Shown here one piece after another: positions 1-7,481 of a stretch of DNA of 12,274 bases. Location: positions 1 through 12,274 of the forward strand of contig JANBPU010000128.1 in the NCBI GenBank assembly GCA_027575805.1. Direction: 5' to 3'. The notes beneath the pieces were generated by a model, which had not been told where the DNA came from, did not search any database, and was given only the letters and a program-made list of their open reading frames with translations. A program made the translations under genes and the position numbers. This DNA is from Mycoemilia scoparia. Its lineage: Eukaryota; Kickxellomycota; Kickxellomycetes; Kickxellales; Kickxellaceae. The stretch's first letter is position 1. Every line of letters begins with the position of its first letter.

Positions 1-335
1 TCATTACCTTTTATATAATCATACTTTTATTTAGTTAAAAATAAAGTTGTGGTTGAAAGGATTTGAAGAGTTATAGTTTAAATCTTATTGTCCTCCATTT
101 GAAATCATTCTCTCTCATCCATTGTCATTCTGGACGACTTCCTATTACTATCCTTTATTCACATTCCTTTCCATGTTCAGATTCATCCTGAACGATATTT
201 TATTCTGCTATCCACACACCCTTGTGCTTTTCCCTCCTTTACCATTCTGAACGACCCTTAACCGTTCAGGACGAAAGTCTTTCAGCAACAACTTTTCCAG
301 AACAGTTGAGGCTCGTCCCGGACGACCCTGGTCTG
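1..335. other. Gene-free flank beside the broken end of the retroelement
   Basis: No coding region is supported here. The plus strand is pyrimidine-rich between about 90 and 330. A short motif of the form GGACGA or GAACGA recurs at roughly 131, 190, 247, 267 and 318. The first three copies are spaced about 57-59 bp apart, which suggests a very degenerate tandem unit or pieces of an LTR or other repeat, but the copies differ strongly outside the motif. The reverse-transcriptase homology of the neighbouring element fades at about 340, so this may be foreign sequence joined to the truncated element. Confidence 0.4.
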
Positions 336-3047
336 TCACTCTGCACAGTGAATAGCATCAAAAAGTGCAGTGATATTGGGAATTGTAGGAACAAAGTCAC
401 GGAAATAGTTTACAAAACCCAGATAGTGTTGCAGTTGTTTGGTTGTGGTTGGCAAAGGCCACTGGGATACATTAGCAATTCTGTCAGGATCAACTGAACG
501 GCCTTCCGGGGTAATAGTAAAGCCCAATAGTTTAATTTGAAGATGGGCAAAATGGGTCTTTGGAATGTTGAGTTGTAAGTTATTTTCATTAAGGCGTTGA
601 ATGACTTGCTTAAGGTGATCTGCATGTTCATCACGTGTCTTAGAGAATATGACAATATCATCGATAAATGCACGTGCAAATGGTAGATCTTTAAGGATCA
701 TATTGATTACACGCTGAAACTTTGATGGCAATATCTTGAGTCCAAATGGGGCACGCTGGAAAACATATTGGACATCATTCCATGTAAAGGCTGTTTTATG
801 TTGGTCATCTTCATGGATTGGAAAGGCATTGAAAGCAGACTTCAAATCAAGAGAGCTGAATATTTGTGCTCCAGATAAGGCTTCAAATATATCATTGATT
901 AGTGGAATTGGGAAAGAATCATCAGGTAGGAGCTCATTAAGGTCATGAAAATCATTACATGGTCAGCATCCGGATTTGAGACCCAAGTGGTCTTTCTTAG
1001 GTACAGGAAATATTGGTGTATTAAATGTGGTATCAGTAGGAGCTACTTTGATGACACCCATTTGCAGCCACTTTTGTATCTCTGAACTCATCGCAGGCTG
1101 TTTTGACTGTGCTATTGGGTATTGTCACTTGTAGGCAACTTCTCCTTCAGGTGTGGGAAGTCGTATTACTGCCTCAGGTAATGGACATGGTATAGCAGGG
1201 GTTATTTGTTGGTTGTAATCCAAAAGTGGTTTGATAGTATCAATAATGTTAGTTCTTAGCTCTTGGAATGAAGGTTCTTGCTCTGCTTCTGTGAAATTAC
1301 TAGCTACTGGTGATGGTATGGTCTCATCTATTACAGGGGTAATAGGATCATCTCGCAGAGAGTATTCGAAAGGCAACCCAAAAGCATAGATATTCAACTG
1401 TGGTATAAGATCACGGCCAAGAATAATAGAGTAGTCCTCCATTCCCTTCATAATCTCAAGCCTATGGTATATAGAGAGTTTGCCGCATTCGATGTAGAGT
1501 GGTTCAGAAAGTCCAGTACGAGGTATAACTGCTTCTTTAGAAGCACCCTTAATAGAACCCTCCAGTGTATCGAAAGGTATATTGTGTTGTTTGATGAACT
1601 CTTCATCAATAAATGTCATATTAGCACCTGTGTCAATAAAAGCTACTGCTTTTATTCCATTGATAATAATAGGAACAACATAAGGTTCATTGGTAGAATT
1701 GGTATTAGAAACCTTTGCACAATAAGGTTGTTCTTCACTTTCTGGTAATGTCTCCTGCTCAATGAAAGACTGTGAAACGACCTCGGTAACTTTGACAGTT
1801 GGGGTAGATGAAGGACATTCTGTTGAGTAATGGCCTTTTCTACCACATTTGAAGCATGTGGTATTGGTCTTGGTATAGCTACTTTGGTTATTGTATTCAG
1901 TGGTATTGGTATGTAGGTTATTGGAAATTGGTTCCTTTTTTACAGCTATTGACTTTAGGCAAAGACAATCCTTACTATCATGAGTGTAAGTTTTATGAAA
2001 AGTACAATAAGGCTTGTCACTTTTCAATTCTACTGTGATAGTTCTTTGTTTAGGTACTGATGTTTGTATGCCATGTCTTGAAGGTAGTAAAGTGGAAATA
2101 TAGTCGATAACTTCATCAGTGGTTAAATTTTCAATCCGCCCACTCTCAATGGCACCATGCACTGCCCATTGAACATCTCCTGGGAGACAAGAGATTAGAA
2201 ATTGGGTTACAGATTTATCCCTGCCTGAAATCTTAGCAGCACCCATTAATGATTCGAAGTGTAGTAAGAAGTTGGAGATAGTTTCATCATTTCTTATCTT
2301 TATCGAATAAAATTGATGAATAGCTTGGGCATTGCATTGTGTATTATCAAAATGCCTCAGGAATTTCTTGATGAGCTGCTCAAAAGACCAGTTGGGATCA
2401 CACTTGCTTTCAACCCAAGTGGCAATACTTGGTGGAAGGCAAATTGGCAAAAAACATGGCCAATATAGGTCAGGGTCAGCATCTCCTGCTATTAGAGCAT
2501 GCCTAAAACGAATAAAGAATTCAGAAGAATCATTAATTGCATTAGGGCCTTCTCTGAACATGGGAAGGTTATGTGGCATTGGTATTCTCTGTGCTTGACT
2601 TTGGTAATTTGATAATACTGATATCATGCTGTTATTATGTATATCTGGCATTTCACTGAATGTAACACGGTTTTGCTGTCGTCCATTAGTAGGAGGTTGG
2701 ATTGGTGGTTCATCAAGGCTCTCGGTTGAAGGTGCCACCTCTTGGGCTTCAAGGTCGATAACTTGTTGGCGATAACTGATCCTATCTTTGATGTTACTGA
2801 CATGCTGGCGAAGTATTTTGAGTTCATTTTTTGCTTGAGCAATGGACTCTTCCATTACTTTTCATTCTTGATGATATTCAGCAGTTACTGGTATAGTTAT
2901 ATATTTGACTTCAAGGTCCTCAAGGAGGTCTTGTTTATCCCCTCTCTGTATTTGTAGATCTTGGAGAAGGGCTGTAAGTTTAGCCATATGTTGGATAGAA
3001 TCCTCTTTAGGGGGGATATCATCAGTTGGTTGTTGTGGAGTAGACAT
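336..3047 (-). pseudogene. gag-protease-reverse transcriptase polyprotein, broken
   Basis: A start codon at 3047 opens a frame that stays in register down to 336 but is stopped by TGA at 2864-2862, 1127-1125, 965-963 and 338-336. The first part is rich in charged and coiled-coil-like residues. Next comes a retrotransposon gag domain (roughly 2600-2100), then a CCHC zinc knuckle CX2CX4HX4C at 1856-1815, which would bind element RNA. The protease active site DTGA is at 1634-1623, with a later ILGRD element typical of the second half of retropepsins. Reverse transcriptase follows from about 1110, with the catalytic FIDD (a YxDD variant) at 668-657 and the LLGF and NYFRD blocks of the thumb/connection. 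The sequence becomes unrecognisable after about 345. The stop at 1127-1125 could be a natural gag-pro/pol boundary, but the other breaks point to decay. Confidence 0.9.
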
Positions 3048-3320
3048 AGTAAGTATTTGTTTTGTTATTTTATGTATATATAAATTTTTTTTTTGTTTAG
3101 TAATTTGAAGGAATATATAAGAGGAGATTGGGAATATGAAATGAATAGAAATATGGAGAAGAGAATATAGTATAAGAGGATGGAATAGGTTAGGGTAAGA
3201 GGAGGAAGTATTGGGAGGATAAATTTGAAGTTTTAAGATTTAAGTAGGATAATAAGTATTTGGAGGGGTGATGTTCAAGGATAGACAAAGGGTAAATACA
3301 ATCGTCTTCACAGAAAAAAA
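3048..3320 (-). other. Untranslated leader of the retroelement
   Basis: Between the gag start codon and the candidate LTR lie 273 bp without coding potential. The plus strand is strongly purine-rich from about 3105 to 3270, so the element RNA would be pyrimidine-rich here. The edge next to the LTR should hold a primer-binding site, but the bases after the LTR terminus on the minus strand (a run of T, then CTGTGAAGACG) do not match a tRNA 3' end I recognise. Either the site is mutated, the LTR edge is misplaced, or the element is primed otherwise. Confidence 0.5.
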
Positions 3321-3556
3321 TGTTGGGATTTAACTAAGGATCTCCAGAAGGGGTTCTGTGAGACTAGTATTTATTTGTGATAAAATAATAATAAAAGAAA
3401 AATCCACAGAAACAATAAACTAGGTAAAACAGTTGTAAAACAATATTTGGAAATACCTATGAGGTACTTATGGGTTGTTAATGTATATATTTATGTGTAT
3501 TCCTAAGAATGTGATGATAATATCACAATCACCTGAAAAAGTAGACATTCCCAACT
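3321..3556 (-). repeat. Candidate LTR (about 236 bp)
   Basis: The plus strand begins TGTTGGGATT at 3321 and reaches ATTCCCAACT at 3547-3556, giving a short imperfect terminal inverted repeat (TGTTGGGA against TCCCAACT) of the TG...CA type found at LTR ends. The location, upstream of gag on the minus strand, is where a 5' LTR belongs. On the minus strand there are TATA-like stretches near 3490 and AATAAA-like sequence near 3370, as in promoter and polyadenylation regions of LTRs. The second LTR is not in the window, so identity between copies cannot be used. The outer edge is therefore tentative. Confidence 0.4.
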
Positions 3557-3929
3557 GTCCTTAACTCTCTACTTAAAATCATCCTCTTAATTTGGTACTT
3601 TTTACTATCCAAAAATAGCTAAAATCACCTATTAGGGATTAATTTAAGTTATGATAGGCCCAAATTTTGATACTTGGAGGTAGTCCCAATAGAGTAGTTT
3701 ATAATGGAAGTAACTCATTTAATTGTAGAACTACTTTGGAGGTGTTAAGTAATGACTAGATACTTTTCAGGGCTAATCACTTTCATAGTATATAAAAAAT
3801 GACAAAAGTAATTAAACACCAGATTTTAAAGCAGAGAAGTATAAAGGCCATGTAGGTAGACCTTATATTTAAATTTCATAACATTACAATTACTTTTGGT
3901 GCTTTTATTAAAAATTTTATAATTTTATA

Positions 3930-4144
3930 AAATGGGTCTCAAAACCGTTCAAATACTTTTTAATTTTTTAACCTTTGATTATATAGTCAATTTTAATTAA
4001 ATTAACTTGATTTTTTAATATATTATAAATACACATCAATGTTATTTGCCCTATAAATTTCAAGTCTATTGGATTACTATTTGCAAAGTTATGCTTACTT
4101 TTATACTAACACCAAAAACATTTGAACAGTTTTGAGACCCACTG
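3930..4144. mobile_element. Tc1/mariner-type MITE, 215 bp, flanked by TA
   Basis: The inverted arms GGGTCTCAAAACCGTTCAAA (3934-3953) and its near reverse complement (4121-4140) match at 19 of 20 bases. The match extends outward, less perfectly, to a TA dinucleotide on each side (3928-3929 and 4145-4146), the target-site duplication of Tc1/mariner elements. The right terminus reads CAGTGGGTCTC on the minus strand, a typical Tc1-like end. The interior is AT-rich, has no transposase frame and is not itself palindromic. It is best described as a non-autonomous deletion derivative or MITE. An autonomous relative elsewhere in the genome would have to move it. Confidence 0.75.
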
Positions 4145-4499
4145 TATATACTAAAAGAAATGTATGATTGAATTTTGCCAAAATGGCATTGCTACCAAAT
4201 GAAATATATAAATATGGTAAAAATTCATTGTAGTTTTATTCTTATAAAACTATTTGGTTGTACTACTAATAAATATGTATAAACTAACTTATGGGTAAAT
4301 AATTAAAGTAAAATAAAGTAAATACTATTTCAGTCACAGCCTATCAGGCTGTATTCAATGCCCATAGCCTTATTTTACATATTGGTTTTATCAATTCAAA
4401 GTCTAATAATTGTAGCTATGTTATATGGGATGGAATAGTTTGTAGAAATGAGGTTCAATGTTTAGATATTAAATATTTAGTTCAATAAGATTTTTAGGA

Positions 4500-4570
4500 T
4501 TTTATATATATATATTTTTTATTATAAAAAGGTAAAAATACATAAAAAACAATATATAATTGAAAAGAGT
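4500..4570. repeat. TA-rich low-complexity tract
   Basis: A (TA)n run is followed by T-rich and A-rich stretches with almost no G or C. It is simple sequence between the MITE and the Rab gene, and no function is indicated. Confidence 0.7.
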
Positions 4571-4811
4571 AATATAATATAAAAAATTACTATAAAGTAC
4601 TAAGGATTTATAATAGTAGTAAAAATAAATCTGTTAATAATGGACCTGGGTCCGTCTTAAATGGATCTTGTCACCGTAGTAGCAGTTACTAAAAAGCAAC
4701 AAGTCAATTTTTTTCGCTGTAGTGCATTGCAAGGCAAATTTTTAATAATCAAACATCGAGCTTGCATTTGGCTCAATATGGAACAACACCTTTTTCTTTC
4801 TTTTGTATGTA

Positions 4812-4817
4812 TTTATT
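4812..4817 (-). terminator. Possible polyadenylation signal of the Rab gene
   Basis: On the minus strand this reads AATAAA, about 90 nt downstream of the Rab stop codon at 4908-4906. The spacing suits a fungal 3' end. No cleavage site can be shown from sequence alone. Confidence 0.4.
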
Positions 4818-4905
4818 GAAAGCAATCATTGTTAAAGATACAAAAATCTATGCAACCAGATGGATAAAAGAAAAAGCATGTTAAAGATTGTGAACTGATG
4901 TTAAC

Positions 4906-6633
4906 CTAACAGCATCGACCAAAGTAGGAAGAATTATTGGTACTTTCGCCTGGACTTGTTATGGTGTTATTACTTCCAACCTTGAGTGCATTTTCCCTAC
5001 TCTTTATACCATACTCGGCTACTGATGGATCAATACTAAAGAGTGATAAAAGATTATAAAAGATTGTTAGAAATAAAGTAATCGCCAAAGCCTTAGAAGG
5101 CTTTATACATTTAAGGTTATAAAGAAACTTACACCCCACTTTCTATTTTTCCAAGAACTTTTCGAACAATGCTCTCGAATGCTTCTCTAACACCATCACC
5201 ACTGTAAAAACAAACACAGTAATGGCGTTATAAAAACCAAAAACATTCAAAGTATGCGAAAGTGTATAGAGTAGTTAAAATGCATTAAATGGCTTACGTT
5301 TTTGCGCTGGCTTCAATAAAACTGATCTCTATAAATTGCAGAATGATGTCCATGTTAATAAAATATCCAATATATGGGAAGATTTCAGTAGTGAACGAAT
5401 GTTTGGTAGGCAGAAATGGGCTTCCAGGTTTTGGCCCAACCACCAGCCAATTCATATGCAACTACTCTTGGGGACCCATTTGCCCAAAGCCTTGTGAACT
5501 TTAACCATATATGTAGTACAATATATTCATGGCCATGATATACCCACCATTTTCTTCAGCAAGCCTTTCTCCTTGCTCATAATAAACTTGGCGATTTATT
5601 TCCTGGTCCGCCTATATTTATGATTTACAGAAGAATTTAGCCTATTCTGTTCAAATACCAATGGCCATGAAAATACCAACAACTAGAGCAGGAATGTCAT
5701 TACATACCTTATTGCCGATTAAAACAATGCATGATTGTGGCGGGGTCAGGGCCTTTGCATCTTCTAGCCAGGTTTGGGCATGCTCAAACGAGCGAGCACT
5801 ATTTGTCCATCAATTAAGGCATTGTTGCGCAGGATTATAATCAGTCAAAGTCTCAAGGCAAGTAGATTGTTTTAAAAACAGCTATTTTACTTTGCTTACT
5901 TTGTCACGTCGTAAAGGACCGCAACACCGACAGTCCCACGGTAATAGTTTCTGGTGACCGACCTGGTGTATTTGCATTCATAGTTATCAATACCACCGAA
6001 TGTTATAAACAAGGAAAGCTCTGTATATTAGCAAACCTACTTGAATCGCTCTAAAAGTGAAGCAGAGAAAGCTGTTAGTGTCAAAATCGTGGTGAATCCA
6101 GTTACGCAGTTGAGACTCAAAGGATCGCCCATGCTTACCTTGTCCAGCAGTATCCCAGATTTGGAGTCTATTGTAAGGTTAAAAGGCTCAAGTCAAAATA
6201 CATGCATGCGCCCATAGCAATCCATTTTATGTTAGGGTATTGTTGATAGCATGTACTGACTTTACTTTCTCGCCATCAACTTCAACGATCCTTGTCCCAA
6301 ATTCAACGCCGATAGTATGGTTCGTCCGTTCGCTCTGTAATGAATACACAATTATTCAGCCGCTGTAGCACTGGTATTGGTGGCATTGTTGGCACTATTG
6401 AGACTTTGTATACTTGCAAACATATTTTCTGTAAATTGCCGCAAAAGGCTGCTCTTCCCTGTGCCTATACAAATATACATGTGCATTCAAGGCAATGTTA
6501 TACCGCATATGTCGATACCATGGAACGCATTTATTGCCCAATATGAAATTTATAGGAACATTTTGTACGTACTCATGTCGCCAATTATAATTAGCTTAAA
6601 TGTGTATCTGTAGTTGTATAGCGTTGAGGCCAT
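4906..6633 (-). CDS. RAB4: Rab small GTPase, Rab4/Rab14 branch (Ypt4-like), 11 exons
   Basis: Spliced exons, 5' to 3' on the minus strand: 6633-6573, 6464-6418, 6334-6261, 6167-6139, 6050-6041, 5962-5900, 5798-5708, 5611-5548, 5328-5298, 5201-5133, 5035-4906. They join without frame breaks into 222 residues, close to the human Rab4 length. All GTPase motifs are present: P-loop GDMSTGKS (18-25), switch I with NHTIGVEFG (41-49), WDTAGQE (65-71) with the catalytic Gln70, GNKAD (123-127) and EASAKT (152-157). The C-terminus ends in Cys-Cys, a geranylgeranylation site for endomembrane anchoring. The N-terminus (YNYRYTFKLIIIGDM) resembles Rab14, while KIESG...DP and the following segment resemble Rab4. 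I favour Rab4, which recycles cargo from early endosomes, but Rab14 is possible. Intron 2 is GC-AG, exon 5 is only 10 nt, and intron 8 is twice the usual length. Confidence 0.93.
5329..5547 (-). other. Oversized intron 8 of the Rab gene, with an inserted-looking block
   Basis: This intron is 219 bp, whereas the other nine in the gene are 78-108 bp. Its centre, about 5395-5510, is visibly less AT-rich than the neighbouring introns and reads like a transposed or formerly coding fragment. It has an open stretch on the minus strand but no family I can name. The donor GTGGGT and acceptor TATAG still give the correct phase-1 junction, so the insertion has not broken the gene. Confidence 0.6.
6041..6050 (-). 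other. RAB4: 10-nt microexon (exon 5) of the Rab gene
   Basis: The ten bases AGCGATTCAA on the minus strand lie between a TTTTAG acceptor and a GTAGGT donor. They complete Glu71, encode Arg72 and Phe73, and start Lys74 of the invariant GQERF segment. Skipping them would delete part of switch II and shift the frame, so the exon must be included for a working Rab. Confidence 0.85.
6335..6417 (-). other. RAB4: GC-AG intron 2 of the Rab gene
   Basis: After Phe36 the minus strand reads GCAAGTATAC, and the intron ends CATTACAG before the codon for Ser37. Only this phase-0 GC donor keeps the exact Rab spacing of 12 residues from the FTE segment to the HTIGVEFG switch. The available GT donors either shift the frame or, at 6421, delete four residues. 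Confidence 0.8.
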
Positions 6634-6813
6634 GCTGAGTATCGTATTATGTATTAAACTACCAAAGGTCTAAGAATGGCTATGGCGATGGTGGAGCATG
6701 GAATGGAAAGAGTAATATGATGTTTCTCGTGATAAAGGCAGGCATTTGGTGGCTTAATGGCATGTGCCGCAAATTAGGGCTGGTTATGGGTGTGTGGAGT
6801 TTCGAGCGATCGC

Positions 6814-6833
6814 CTTGTGATGAGTTCTATAGC
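6814..6833 (+). repeat. 20-bp direct repeat, copy 1
   Basis: CTTGTGATGAGTTCTATAGC occurs here and again, perfectly, at 6885-6904. The 71-bp offset separates two identical copies with unrelated sequence between them, in the shared upstream region of the Rab and SRP68 genes. Confidence 0.9.
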
Positions 6834-6884
6834 GTGTATGTGGCATACAGCTACCTCCATAGGAGTAATAAAATGCTTAATCAA

Positions 6885-6904
6885 CTTGTGATGAGTTCTA
6901 TAGC
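6885..6904 (+). repeat. 20-bp direct repeat, copy 2
   Basis: This is an exact second copy of the block at 6814-6833. It may be a duplicated regulatory element, or the footprint of a local duplication or excision. Confidence 0.9.
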
Positions 6905-6988
6905 TACGACAAAAACCATTGAGCTATCAATCACAGATGTAGCTTAAGAGAGATCAATGCTATGTTTGTTAGTCATAAGTCTCTAAGT

Positions 6989-7024
6989 TATATGTGCGCG
7001 CGCGCGTGTGTGTGTGTGTGTGTG
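6989..7024. repeat. Alternating pyrimidine-purine tract (TA/CG/TG), Z-DNA-prone
   Basis: Eighteen uninterrupted pyrimidine-purine steps: a few TA and TG steps, then five CG steps, then ten TG steps. Such (CG)n(TG)n runs are the best known Z-DNA-forming sequences and are also unstable microsatellites. The tract sits about 360 bp upstream of the first Rab codon and 460 bp upstream of the SRP68 start. Confidence 0.95.
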
Positions 7025-7481
7025 GCTTTTGAGAAAGTATAGCATACTTTTGATAGTTTGGCATGCATGATCTTTTATTTCTTAGATAAGGCATATCAGT
7101 TTGTGCTCCCTTTTCCTATACAAAAATGGTATATTTGCCCTGGCTATTCAAACTCCCCGATCCTTTTAATGGATTAGTTGTGACGTTGATGCCAAGAAAC
7201 TTGTTGTGTGTGCGCTCAATTCAAGGGGCCAATTTGCTGTAGTACTCCCAAACCCAAATCGTAATGGCAAAAGTGACAGGAAACTGTAGACTAAAGTAAA
7301 ATTTAATCTCGTGATCAATATCAGCCTGATGACTATGCTACCATTAGTGCGCCCATCCTAGCAGAATGAACGAGAATATGATTTACTTTTTGCGGAAGCA
7401 TATGTGAACAGGCATCTCTCCCTCTCAATCTCCTCAATTTCATTCTACATACTTCTTGACCAGTCCAATTCTTTGTGGAAA

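Larger units (their letters stand above)
336..3556 (-). mobile_element. Truncated, decayed Ty3/gypsy LTR retrotransposon
   Basis: Read on the minus strand, the order is candidate LTR (3556-3321), untranslated leader (3320-3048), then gag, aspartic protease and reverse transcriptase in one continuous frame (3047 to about 336). Protease before reverse transcriptase is common to LTR elements. The Ty3/gypsy assignment rests on the gag and reverse-transcriptase sequences, which resemble elements common in Mucoromycota-type fungi. RNase H, integrase and a downstream LTR should follow reverse transcriptase but are not found in the 335 bp left in the window, so the copy is 3'-truncated or interrupted. 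The coding frame carries several in-frame stops and is non-autonomous. A clear tRNA primer-binding site next to the candidate LTR was not found. Confidence 0.9.
3557..4905. other. AT-rich gene-free region
   Basis: I see no supported gene on either strand. The stretch is very AT-rich with low-complexity runs, notably about 4500-4570 (TA repeats, then T and A tracts). It contains one short inverted-repeat transposon (3930-4144) and two small hairpins: CAGCCT/AGGCTG near 4338 and GGACC/GGTCC at 4642-4653. The right end is the 3' flank of the minus-strand Rab gene. Confidence 0.6.
6634..7481. other. Divergent intergenic region between the Rab gene and SRP68
   Basis: The two genes are transcribed away from each other, so both promoters must lie in these 848 bp. 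I see no gene in it. It contains a 20-bp direct repeat (6814 and 6885) and an alternating pyrimidine-purine tract (6989-7024). A clear TATA box at a convincing distance from either start codon was not identified. Confidence 0.6.

Noticed and set aside
336..3047. TGA might be a sense codon in this organism, since the retroelement frame is broken only by TGA while all three complete host genes end in TAG.
   Set aside because: About 1,280 host codons contain no in-frame TGA, and tryptophan is encoded by TGG throughout. Three TAG stops are too few to mean anything. Decay of the element explains its stops.
4642..4653. Short hairpin GGACC-TG-GGTCC, considered as part of a tRNA or other structured RNA.
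   Set aside because: The surrounding sequence cannot be folded into a cloverleaf and has no internal promoter boxes. The stem is only five pairs.
5395..5510. A faint mariner-transposase-like peptide (reading near ALGKWVP) in Rab intron 8.
   Set aside because: The resemblance covers only about a dozen residues and does not continue, so it is not enough to name the family.
6340..6613. Two overlapping plus-strand open frames of 68 and 78 codons.
   Set aside because: They run antisense across exons 1-2 and introns of the Rab gene, have no recognisable domain, and are explained as shadows.
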